This document shows positions 10,425 through 41,810 of a DNA stretch of 64,000 bases, in pieces. Source of the DNA: Chaetoderma sp. LZ-2023a (Eukaryota; Mollusca; Caudofoveata; Chaetodermatida; Chaetodermatidae). How positions within the stretch are numbered: position 1 is the stretch's first letter; each line of letters starts with the position of its first letter. A program made the position numbers and the translations under genes. The notes under the pieces are model-generated. The model was not told the DNA's origin, made no database searches, and saw only the letters and a list, made by a program, of their open reading frames with translations. The DNA is taken from positions 98,588,164 through 98,652,163 of the forward strand of contig CM067370.1 of the NCBI GenBank assembly GCA_034401795.1, in the 5' to 3' direction.

Positions 10425-12222
10425 GAGTGACGTGCGCGGTTGGAGAGAATCGCGAGGGACAAGGCGGCCAAGCTGGATCAGGCGTCAGTAAAGGGTCTTG
10501 AAGAGCGTCTGAACGAGCGGATGGATTGGGCGTATGGGCGGCCCAGTTTAAGGTAATGTTTGAGTCTTTGTAGTCCACGATCCCGACGATGCAGGCTGGT
10601 GCAGGGCAAACTTTCGGTGGTCCGGCTAGTTCGGCGGAGGGATGAGCACCTGTCCTTCCTCCGACCTTGGCTCAAGAGCCGATGGCGGAGGAGGAAGATC
10701 TTATGCTTATGGAAGATTCCGGCATGCCGGATATTTCGTTAACAGCACAACCAGGTACGTCCCAGGTATCTCCCTCGGGTTTTGTACGGGTCTGCCAGTC
10801 AGGTGGTGATGTTGACGTTCCGTCGGGCATCTTTCACCCGGATTTCTCTCAACCCGCATTGTCGTTGGAACTGTTTTGCAGTTCCTAGCGGCATCCCGGC
10901 GGCGTTAGGTGCGCCTCATCTCGGAGGTCCGTCATCTACCGTAGTGAAAGCGGCTGTAGTCCCGGCTCCCGTGCTGGAGGCGATGGACTGCGGTAAATCC
11001 GTGTCCGGCGATTCGTTGGACACTGGTGCCGCTAGTAGTCGGGCTATGGACGCGCTTCATGGTGGAGGAAGTGCGGGCCATAGTTCTCGGCATAGGTCGT
11101 CGGTGACCTACTCATCCAAGGGTGACAAGGAAGATGAGAGTGGTAGTCCATTGATGGACGAGTCCTCAGTTTGCACCGAAGCTGAATGGGTGCAGGTCCT
11201 TGACGGGATGTCCGGCCGTCTCGGGTTGGCATCGGATCAGGGATCTCAGCACGATCCGGCGATGGAACGAATGTCAGTGCGAGCGGCTAGCGCTCTGTCA
11301 AGTGGCTCTTCGGCCATGCTGAAGCTCCCCTTGGACTTCTGACATGTTGGAAGTTGCGGCGTATAGTCTGGTTCACCCAGACTATTCGTTGCCCAAGGCC
11401 CCGAAGGGATAAGGAGTAGGGTCCGTTTTCCTGAGCGATTACCATCAATATGCCCGGGTTCCACGACTTTCCGTCGGGGAGCGAGAGGCGTTGAATAGGC
11501 CGTTGGCTGGCAAATCGAAGGGTCGTTCTCGTCCCTTAGTTTCCCAGGCCAATAAGGATCCTTTTAATGAGTTAACGCTCATTGAGGATGCGGCGAGGGC
11601 AGTAATGGCTGCACTCTCGCACGGATGTACCGTCCTGCAGGGTATGCTGACCTGCACGGCGGAAGGTGAGGAAGTGCCAGAGGCTGCTCCCGGAGTTGTC
11701 CGGGACACCATGCGCTTGTCCCAGGATTGCCTGGCCAGGGTGATCACCAGATCATTGCCAGAGCGCAGGAGAATGGTTCTCGATTGTGTAGAACCAGGAC
11801 CTGAGATGAGGGCTGCATTATCTTCTGCGCCTTTCATTGGTCCAGGCTTGTTCGGCGGCTCGGCACAGCAAGCCTTATCCAAAGTCGCTTCAATGGTCGC
11901 AGAGCAGGAAGTAGTCGGCATGTCGTGGAAATCGACTAAGAGGACACAGCCGCAGCAGTCCTACAAGCAGCATCGGCAGGAGCAACAGAGGCAGTGCCAG
12001 AGATCGCCCTTCCGTCCTTCTGGCAGTGATGCCCATCGGGCATCCGGATCCCAGGGACCTGGCCGTTCATCCTCATACAGGTCTTCTAATAAGAGGCTGT
12101 ATGAGGAGGGCAGGAAGGGTGGCGGTTCGGGTCACGGCGGTTATCATAAGGATAGTCGTGGCGGCGGTCCGGAACCGGCATACTCCAAGAAACTGCTGGG
12201 CGGCCGTGGAAGTCGGTCCTGA
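10425..12222 (+). pseudogene. DIRS element B gag-like region, 5'-truncated and frameshifted
   Basis: It corresponds to element C's gag after the Cys/His cluster: LERIARDKAAKLDQ at 10440, an acidic middle, then a conserved C-terminal half from 11340 to the TGA at 12220. The frame changes near 10660, 10880 and 11340. From 11461 on it stays open where C has a stop: B reads GAGCGAGAG where C reads GAATGAGAG. The tail is rich in Gln, Arg and Gly and would suit RNA binding, as in nucleocapsid-like proteins. Confidence 0.75.
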
Positions 12223-14175
12223 CAGGTTTCCGGCGGGATCAGTTCCGGTGACGTCAGGAATGATGGGAGTCGAGAATCTTCACCCAAGCGATTTAGCGTC
12301 TTATCGTGCAATATCAACCGCCAGCTGTGTACAGATTCCTACCGTCGGAGGCAGACGTAAACTGTTCTCAAGCCAATCGGAACGGGTCGTGCGTTATTGT
12401 TTAGTCTGTCAGTGGTTAAGAAACGGCTACGAACCGGACTGGCTCATCTGTCAATCATTAGTTCCGTTAACATCGACTCCAGTGTGGACTCCCGTTTCAA
12501 GGGAATCTGATCGTCTAGATGCCATTTGCTCAGAAATCGAAGATCTTCAGCGGAAGAATGTGATTCATCTAGTCTGCAATCAGTCCTCCCTAGGCTTCTA
12601 TTCGATGATGTTCCTCGTTCCGAAACATACCGGAGGTTGGAGACCAATTCTCAATCTCAAACCGTTGAACAAATTTATTCTCTCCAAAATTTCAGATGGA
12701 AACTGTAGCAGCGGTGGACAGGGCTGAGAAAAGCCATGTGGGCAGTGTCGATAGATCTGAAGGATGCATATTTTCATATTCCAACGTCAATTGCTTTTCA
12801 GAAATACTTTCGCTTTGCATTCCAAGACAATGTTTGGGAATTCAATGTGCTTCCATTCGGCCTGACAGCAGCACCGAGGGTCTTCACCAAAGTGGTTCTC
12901 GCCATGACTTCTTATCTTCACAGGAGAAGCATAGCTGTTCATACTTACATAGACGACTGGCTGCTGAAGGCGGGGAATCCAGTCACTGCGCAAAAATCTT
13001 CAGGTAGTCCTAGCCTTACTAAAGGACCTAGGATGGATTGTGAATCTAGAGAAATCAGAATTGACTCCATCCCAGGAGTTTGTTTATCTGGGAATATTTT
13101 TCAACCTCACGAACGGCGTAGCTTTTCCGGCGGAGAGCAGAGTCAAGAGGTTTGATTTCAGTACTGGAGTCAGTTTCTATAGGAGCCTTTCTGACGGCTC
13201 GCCAATTTCTCAGGATACTGGGTTTACTAGTGTCTGGAGAAAGTGGTTCCTTATGCGGCACTCAGGCGCAGGCCGAGTCAGATGTATCTAATGTCATTCT
13301 GGTCTCAGAGAACGGATCCGTTATCTCTGAGAATTCCAGTAAAAGAACCATTGATATTCCACCTTCAGTGGTGGTTATCAGAACAGAATCTCCTGCGAGG
13401 TGTTCCTCTACAACCTCCTCAACCACAGATGTCTATCTTCACAGATGCATCAAAGACAGGTTGGGGAGAGGTATTGGATGATCAGTCAGTGTCAGGGGAA
13501 TGGGATCGGACCAATGTGCAGAAACATATCAATGTTCTCGAATTATTAGTGGTGGCATTAGCACCTCGAAAATTTGAGAACTTAATCCGAGACAAGGTTG
13601 TCCTAGTAAGGACAGACAACTCAACAGTGGTGCCTTATTTGAACCGCCAAGGCGGGACAAGATCACCGGAGTTGTGTATGATGATTTGGAACCTTCTGCT
13701 GTGGTGCCAAGAGAGGAACGTTATTCTTCAGGCAGCACACATTCCAGGAAGACTGAACATCTTAGCAGATGCTCTCAGTCGAAGGACGGTTTGTCGTCCA
13801 ATGGAGTGGCAGCTCAACCAATCAGTAGCGGAGGTTCTATTCAAACATTGGGGCAAGCCAAATGTGGACCTGTTTGCGATAAAACAGAACGCAAAGATGG
13901 TCACATACGTGTCACCGATCCCGGACCCGCTAGCTTTAGCAGTAGACGCACTGGTGATAAGTTGGAAGGGAATGTACGCGTATGCGTATCCTCCAACGGT
14001 TCTCATCCCAAAAGTTCTGGCAAAGATAAGAGAGGGTATGTGCCAAGTACTACTGATCGCCCCTTATTGGCCAGGCCGATCATGGTTTACGGATCTGATG
14101 TACCTTCTGGTCTGCAATCCAATCCCTCTTCCAGACAGAAGAGATCTAATCTCTCAGAACAAGGGTCTGTATTGA
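12026..14175 (+). pseudogene. DIRS element B reverse transcriptase-RNase H, frameshifted
   Basis: RT motifs are TGGWRPILNLKPLNKF (about 12630), VSIDLKDAYFHI (12750) and VHTYIDDWLLK (12940). The frame is broken near 12700 (an indel after ILSKI), near 12990 (after GNPVT) and between 13150 and 13245. RNase H resumes at about 13430 (IFTDASKTGWG), with VRTDNSTVV and HIPGRLNILADALSRR, then PNVDLFA and LLIAPYWPGRSWF up to 14175. Compared with element C, the connector after AKIRE is still in frame here. Confidence 0.82.
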
Positions 14176-15189
14176 CTGCATGGATGTTATCAAGCAGCGT
14201 GCAATTAACGGTGGCTTTTCTGAGCAAGCAGCGCAGTTTGTTGCTTCAGCCAGAAGAGGGTCAACCACAAAAACAATTATAGAATCAACAAATTTGTAGA
14301 GTGGTGTAAGGGAAGAGATATCGATCCCTTTTCTGCATCTGTTCAACACGTAGCAGATTTTATCTGTCATTTATACGAAGTTGACAAACTTGTACCTTCA
14401 ACCCTAGCAGCATATAAGTCTGCACTAGCTTCAGTCATTCCCAGTCTGGCCATTGAAGGTGTGGAGAATGACACTTTAAATGAAGTTATTAAAGGAATGA
14501 GCAATCTGCGACCTAGACAGCCAATTCCTATCCCAGCATGGAATCTATCTTGTTCTACGGGTTTTATGGCATGCTCCCTTTGAACCGATTAGATCTATAG
14601 ATATTAAACTGTTAACTATTAAATCAGTTTTCTTGGTTGCAGCAGCGTCGGCGAGAAGGAGAAGCGAAATATATGCGCTTTCTGCCATTTTGTCGTCACG
14701 GGTGAAGGTTTAAGACTACTTCCACGTCTTTGTTTCCGGGCAAAGAATCAGTCAATTAAATATCCAGGACAGCCGATCAATTTGCCAAGTTTAATTAGAC
14801 ATGACCCAAACTCTTCTGCTTGGTGTCCTGTCAGATGTTTGAAAATGTATAAGAAACGTACTGAGGAGTGGAGAGATTACCCGAAATCTCTGTGGTTCTG
14901 TCTCAAAGCTCCTCATTTGCGCGCCTCGAAAGATACCATTTCTCGTTGAATAGTCGATGCTATTCAGATGTCGCACAAAATCGCTACAGGAAAGCAGACT
15001 GATCGTGCGAATGCCCATCAGGTCCGAGCACTAGCAGCAGCATCGGCCCTTTATATGGGTGTCTCATTAGAGGAGGTGATGTCTGTAGCACAATGGCATG
15101 CCCAGTCGTCATTTATTGGTTTCTACCTTCGCGACATCTCCAGTGCACTTAATCCGGTAGCTGTCGCCAATTTATCTAATCTGAACTAA
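14160..15189 (+). pseudogene. DIRS element B tyrosine recombinase, broken
   Basis: It is recognised by alignment with element C. The N-terminal SARR motif lies near 14250. An indel next to ACAAAAACAATTATAG shifts the frame. Further damage includes GTGTAAGGG near 14303, indels near 14555 and 14690, and TGA in TCTCGTTGAATAG at 14946. The C-terminal catalytic part is intact from 14968: AHQVRALAAA (His and Arg), AQWHAQSSFIGFY (Trp/His and nucleophile Tyr), stop TAA at 15187. Confidence 0.8.
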
Positions 15190-15667
15190 AGCCACATCCG
15201 ACCACTATTTCGCACACAAAAGTGTTTGCCTTAATTAAGTGACTAATTTTAAGTTTACTTATAGTCGAAATACCAGACTATCTAAGTAAATAGTCTGGCC
15301 AAGAACATCTTATTCTTTTAACAGACAATTTGAAAATCTAATCGATATACTAATAGGTTTTTTCCAAATTTAGAAGTTGTAGTAGCTTCTTTGCACTCTA
15401 CTGGACTGCCCTAGCTGAGACTTGTGGCTGACACGGGTCTGGTGGGTGTTGCTTCCCCTGTTTGACAGCACTCTGGAATTTGTGCGGGCAAATGAGGGGC
15501 GGGGGCGGGGGTCTAGACCATGGAAGTTTAGCACTCTATGAGTCAGATGGCAGAACCCAAGTCTAGGGTTCTAGTCTCTTCACAACCTTCTCTATCGGAT
15601 GGTAGATGAGTGCTGTTCGAGCCTCGCCTCCTCCCACCAGTATTTTTTGGCTGTCAAAATTCGGAGT

Positions 15668-15768
15668 TTATCATAATAGTACATCTGGTAAGTATTATTC
15701 GAAGTAGAATCAAAAAAGCATCTGCTTTTGTTTCTACGAGAATTCTTAATACTTACCAGATGTACTAT
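15668..15768 (+). repeat. Internal complementary region of DIRS element B
   Basis: It nearly repeats 45431-45530 of element C. The first half (to about 15710) is complementary to the left end of C. B's own left end is lost, so this is the only record of it. The second half is complementary to B's right end at about 15970-16026. Confidence 0.82.
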
Positions 15769-15832
15769 GGCCCTGCCTCAGCCTCCCCGCTGAGGTGAGG
15801 CTGAGCTGCTTTCGCTGTTTGTCAAGGCAAAT

Positions 15833-16026
15833 ATAAGACGAATCTGACTGTGATTGGGAATTGACTCGGTACCTGGGGCTATGGTAATTCCCTGACACAG
15901 TATGGGCAGAACCAGGAGAGTGCGGAGTTTTTAATTGTTTATTTTGAGCTAGACTAGATAATAGGCATTATCATAATAGTACATCTGGTAAGTATTAAGA
16001 ATTCTCGTAAAACAAAAGCGGATGCT
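15833..16026 (-). repeat. Right inverted terminal repeat of DIRS element B
   Basis: It matches 45598-45787 of element C and the reverse complement of 39076-39248. It ends at GCGGATGCT, without the final TTTTTTGA present in C and predicted by B's own internal complementary region, so the tip is lost or was joined elsewhere. Confidence 0.8.
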
Positions 16027-17027
16027 ACATTCTGTCATATAATGTAGAATATTTAGGTTAGTTTTTAATTTCAGCTTTAGTCAGATATTCAGAGTCGAGT
16101 AGTGATAGGATCATATGCCTCTTCATGGATCTGCTTAAAGCTGGATTAGATGACTGGATTCGTCAAAGGAATGAAATCTCGGTTGCTACAGCAAGGTCAT
16201 GTGACAGCTATGAGCCAATGAGGTTGTCATTGTGCTTAATGACCTACTCAGTGGCTATGGGTATTGGATTAACCCTCTTCTTGCCTCATACTGAGATATA
16301 GCATTCAAGCGAATTACCATGGATCTCATCATTAGAGAGAGTATGGAGATTCCTGAAGAAGCCTTCAGTCACACTGTAACCACAATACCCAGCAAACATT
16401 GGCTGTAAAAAATTCATCCTACTACACTTCCCTTCAGAGAAGGAAAGAGCAATGGTAATGGAAGGAGGTAGGTATGTGTAATTAGTCAAACATAAGACCA
16501 GACCCTCCGGGTCGTCTGGTCGGTCTGCATTATAATGAAATTAATTTTGACAAGGTTGTCAATTTTGTCAAGGGACATTTATGTCACCAAGGCCTCACCA
16601 GATTTCAATGAGCCAATGGATTCTATGTAGTAGCTACGCTCCTGGTCAAATTAGTTTCAAGAGATTCAGCAGCTTACCTGTACATTTACCTTAATCTTGA
16701 TTACTGGTTGTTTAAATATGGGGACATCCAAATGTCAATTCACACCACCCATTTGTCATGTAACTAAGTTAATTTATAAGATTTTCCCTCTGATTAATTC
16801 TGTAGATTAACTCGTAGGATTTGTTGCATGTTCCAAATTGTTTAAAAGATCCTATCATGATAATTTGCTCGAATTTCACTGTGTTGAGATTACCTGGGAA
16901 TAAGGCTAAAATTAAAGATGTTGGTTTTGCATAAATTTGGTTGAAGTGGCTGTTGTGCATGTTTTTAGTTTTCCAAATTAGCACATGTAAGCTGTAGTGG
17001 TAGGTTTGCCGGCCGCTGTAAACATTT
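16027..17027. other. Non-coding stretch with one partial family Q repeat
   Basis: No exon or RNA gene is recognised. Positions 16630-16700 contain half of the family Q palindrome (GTCAAATTAGTTTCAA, then CAGCTTACCTGTA). I searched here for the missing RUVBL2 exon 1 (a stretch encoding VTRIERI before a GT donor) and did not find it. Confidence 0.5.
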
Positions 17028-17035
17028 GTAGACGG

Positions 17036-38671
<21,636 letters not shown>

Positions 38672-38828
38672 AGGGTGTCCATGAATGTTGCGCTAAGATC
38701 ACCTTCCAATCTCATGACTTTTAATTAACACATCCTAGATCATATTTATCATCAACTGCCATATTAATATTATTGATAATTATACATTATGTCAGCTTTG
38801 AGTTAGTGTATAAATTAATGACCATTTT

Positions 38829-38834
38829 AATAAA
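38829..38834 (+). terminator. RUVBL2: RUVBL2 poly(A) signal
   Basis: AATAAA lies 158 bp after the stop codon and is followed by a T/G-rich stretch (TTTGTTGTTTTG), as expected for a cleavage site. It comes before the next repeat, which starts at 38867. Confidence 0.75.
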
Positions 38835-38870
38835 AAGAAATTTGTTGTTTTGCTATACACATGTATTTAA

Positions 38871-39069
38871 CCCATTCATCAATGAATTCCCCTAACCTAA
38901 TTTTCAATGCAACCATACAGGAAAACTGTTGAATATTTTGAAATTAATTTGACTTGAAGCTGTTACTGCTTTAGGCAGCAAAGCAGCAATGTCTACCAGT
39001 CAAATTAATTTCAAAATATTCAATAAACTAAGTTTTATATCGTAAAGAATTTCCTTGTCGGTGAAAGGA
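38871..39069. mobile_element. TTAA-flanked palindromic MITE related to family Q
   Basis: TTAA at 38867-38870 and 39070-39073. Core arms GAAATTAATTTGACTTGAAG and CAGTCAAATTAATTTC. Its right TTAA directly touches the left end of DIRS element C. Confidence 0.78.
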
Positions 39070-39075
39070 TTAAGA

Positions 39076-39248
39076 ATTCTACTTCGAATAATACTTACCA
39101 GATGTACTATTATGATAATGTCTATTATCTAGTCTAGCTCAAAATAAACAATTAAAACTCCGCACTCTCCTGGTCCTGCCCCTACTGTGTCCGGGAATAC
39201 CATAGCTGCAGGTACCGAGTCAATTCCCAATCACAGTCAGATTCGTCT
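39076..39248 (+). repeat. Left inverted terminal repeat of DIRS element C
   Basis: It starts ATTCTACTTCGAATAATACT and runs to CAGATTCGTCTAT. It is the reverse complement of 45598-45765 except for the outer 30 bp, where the two ends differ. The outer end is recorded in reverse at 45431-45473. Confidence 0.87.
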
Positions 39249-39345
39249 ATTTTGCGTTTTTGTCAAAGTCGCAATTTTAGTGTGCTCAAATTTTAGTTAA
39301 TTTAAGCGGTTATCGGTTGTTAGGAAGGATTACATCGGTGGCTTC

Positions 39346-39378
39346 ATGGAGGAACTAGGAAAATCATCACAGGGGCAG
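39346..39378 (+). promoter_or_regulatory. Possible short leader exon for element C gag
   Basis: An ATG opens 11 codons (MEELGKSSQGQ) ending CAG before GTTGTA. The gag frame after the acceptor at 39901-39903 (TTCTCTGTGTTCGCAG) starts in the same phase with KPKNPDTLCQKC. Gag has no ATG of its own before its Cys cluster, so splicing could supply one. The donor is weak, and this is inference. Confidence 0.35.
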
Positions 39379-39903
39379 GTTGTATCAATCTAGAATTTAT
39401 ACATTCGTGCCATAAATACTGTTTGAAATTTCCTTAAATTGGCACATTGTTTTAAAATGTTAGCCATTGTTGGAGTCGCTTCTGTACCCGTTAGCTTTTA
39501 ATTTAATTCGGGTACTCGGTTAATTTTCTCTTGCGACTCGGTTCCTCTAAAGATGGATGCGCCCTTGGCCAAGATGGCGGCGCCCATGTATTATGTCGTT
39601 CTTGGCTTGGTGTGTCTATGCACTCTGTTTATCGCCGATTTTTAGCTTTCGCTTCGTTGTCGAGGGTGTTTGTAGCGATCGGCGATGTAGCCTTGGTTAT
39701 TTAACGCTAGTTAAAGGCTGAGTTGTGTGTTTTAAAAAATTTTCACTCAAAAAAGTTTCAAATATTTCCTGCCTAAGAACTTGATTATCATTAATTTAAG
39801 AGAAAGTTAATGTGTTTAAGAAATCTTAACTATCAAGTCGATTGTGCGTGTGCTCGTCATCATTTGTCATGTGCAGCGTTTTAATTTTTCTCTGTGTTCG
39901 CAG

Positions 39904-41810
39904 AAACCTAAGAATCCGGACACGTTGTGCCAGAAGTGCAACAGGTTCATGAAGCGGAAGTACTTGGGACATCACTGTGTGGCGTGCGCTCAGTGTAAGG
40001 TCGGCAGCCCTTGTGATGTGTGCGTGAAGTGGTCGCCGGCAATGGTGGCAGAGTTTGACAGGGATCGACGTGCGAGGCTGGAGAGGATCGCGAAGGACAA
40101 GGCAGCGAAGGTGCAGCAGGCGTCTCTTATGGGACTTGAAGGTCGTCTGAATGAACGAATGGATTCAGCGCTGGGCGTATGGGCGGCCCAGTTCAAGGCG
40201 ATGTTTGACTCGTTGCAGTCCACAGTCCCGGTGAGGCAAGCTGGTGCAGGACAACCGTTAGGTGGTCCGGCTAGTTCTGCTGAGGGGCATGCACCTGCCC
40301 CTTCTCTGTCCTTGGCTCAAGAGCCGACGGTAGAGGAGGAAGATCTGCTGCTAATGGAGGATTCCGGCATGCCGGATCTTTCGATGACGGCAATGCCTAG
40401 TACGTCCCAGGGGTCGCCCTCGGGATTTGTACGGGTTTGCCAGGCGGATGGTGATGTCGACGTTCCGTCAGGCATATTCCATCCGCTATTTGTGCAACCG
40501 GCAATGCCGGCGGAGCCGTGTTTTGCGGTTCCTGCTGGTATCCCGGCGGCGTTAGGTGCGGCTCCTATCGGAGTGACGGTACCAGCCGTAGTTAAGGCGG
40601 TCGTAGTCCCGGATCCTGTGCGGGAGCCGATGGATTGTGGGGAATCCGTGTCTGGCGATTCGCTAGACACCGGTGCCGCCGGTAGTCGCGTTATGGATGT
40701 GCTCTGTCCTGGCAGAGACGCGTATCGTAACGCCCAGCATGGATCGTCGGTGGCCCTCTCATCTAAGGGAGAGAGGGAGGATGAGAACGGCAGTTCTTTG
40801 ATGGACGAGTCCGTTTTCTGCACCGAAGCTGAATGGGTGCAGGTCCTTGGATGGATGACCAATCGTCTCGGGTTGGCATCTGATCTAGGATCTCAGCGCG
40901 ATCCGGCGGTGGAACGGAGACTTCTGACATGTTGGAAGTTGCGGCATACCGTCTGGTTCAGCCAGACTATGCATTACCAAAGGCCCCGAAGGGGATAAGG
41001 AGTAGGGTCCGTTTTCCGGAGCTGGCCTATCATCAGTACGCCCGGGTTCCACGGCTTTCCGTTGCGGAATGAGAGGCGCTGAATAGGCCGTTGGCTGGGA
41101 AGGCTAAGGGGCGGTCACGTCCCTTGGTTTCGCAGACCAACAAAGACCCGTTCAATGAGCTTACGCTCATTGAGGATGCAGCCAGGGCAGCCATGGCTGC
41201 GCTGTCGCATGGGTGTACCGTCTTGCAGGGTATGCTGGACTGCACGGCGGAAGGCGGACAGGTGCCAGAGGCTGCTCCCGGATTTATTCGGGACACCATG
41301 CGCCTGTCTCAGGATTGCCTGGCCAGGGTAATCACTAGAACGTTGGCAGAGCGACGGAGAATGGTTCTCGATTGTGTAGAACCAGGACCGGAAATGAGGG
41401 CTGCATTATCTTCTGCGCCCTTCATTGGTCCAGGCTTGTTCGGCGGCTCGGCACGACAAGCGCTCTCCAAGGTTGCGTCAATGGTGGCGGAGCAAGAAGT
41501 GGTCGGCAAGTCGTGGAAGTCGACTAAGAGGACTCAGCCGCAACAGTCCTACCGTCAGCATAGACAGGAGCAGCAGAGGCAGCGTCCTAGATCGCCCTTC
41601 CGTCCTTCTGGCCGTGATGCCCATAGGTCATCCGGATCGCAAGGACCTGGCCGTTCGTCCTCATACAAGTCCTCTAGTAAGAGGCCGTATGAGGAGGACA
41701 GGAAGGGTGGCGGTTCGGGCCGAGGCGGCTACCGTAAGGATAGCCGTGGCGGCGGTTCCGGACCGTCGTACCACAAGAAGCCGCGGGGCGGCCGTGGGGC
41801 TCGTTCCTGA
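39904..41810 (+). pseudogene. DIRS element C gag-like protein, broken by deletion and stop
   Basis: The N-terminal Cys/His cluster is C-x2-C, then HHCVACAQC and CDVC. A helical stretch rich in Arg, Lys and Glu follows (RRARLERIAKDKAAK), then an acidic middle with repeated GMPDLS-like motifs. Near 40915 about 60 bp present in element B are missing, which moves the frame. The conserved half (40920-41810: TSDMLEVAAYRLV ... RRMVLDCVEPGPEM ... GPGLFGG) is then open except for TGA at 41070, where B has CGA. The tail is rich in Gln, Arg, Ser and Gly. It is likely the particle or RNA-binding protein of the element. Confidence 0.8.

Larger units (their letters stand above)
10414..16026 (+). mobile_element. 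DIRS-type retrotransposon B, 5'-truncated
   Basis: It belongs to the same family as element C (39074-45795) and aligns with it from C's gag at about 40060 to C's right inverted repeat. The left inverted repeat, the leader and the first gag codons, including the Cys/His cluster, are missing. It keeps gag, RT-RH, recombinase, internal complementary region (15668-15768) and right terminal repeat (about 15833-16026). Many frameshifts and stops make it older or less constrained than C. It lies upstream of the first detected RUVBL2 exon and may be in intron 1. Confidence 0.87.

Noticed and set aside
10200-10430. Long open frames rich in Arg-Glu or Ser-Leu
   Set aside because: They are translations of the (TC)n microsatellite and have no start, family or conservation.
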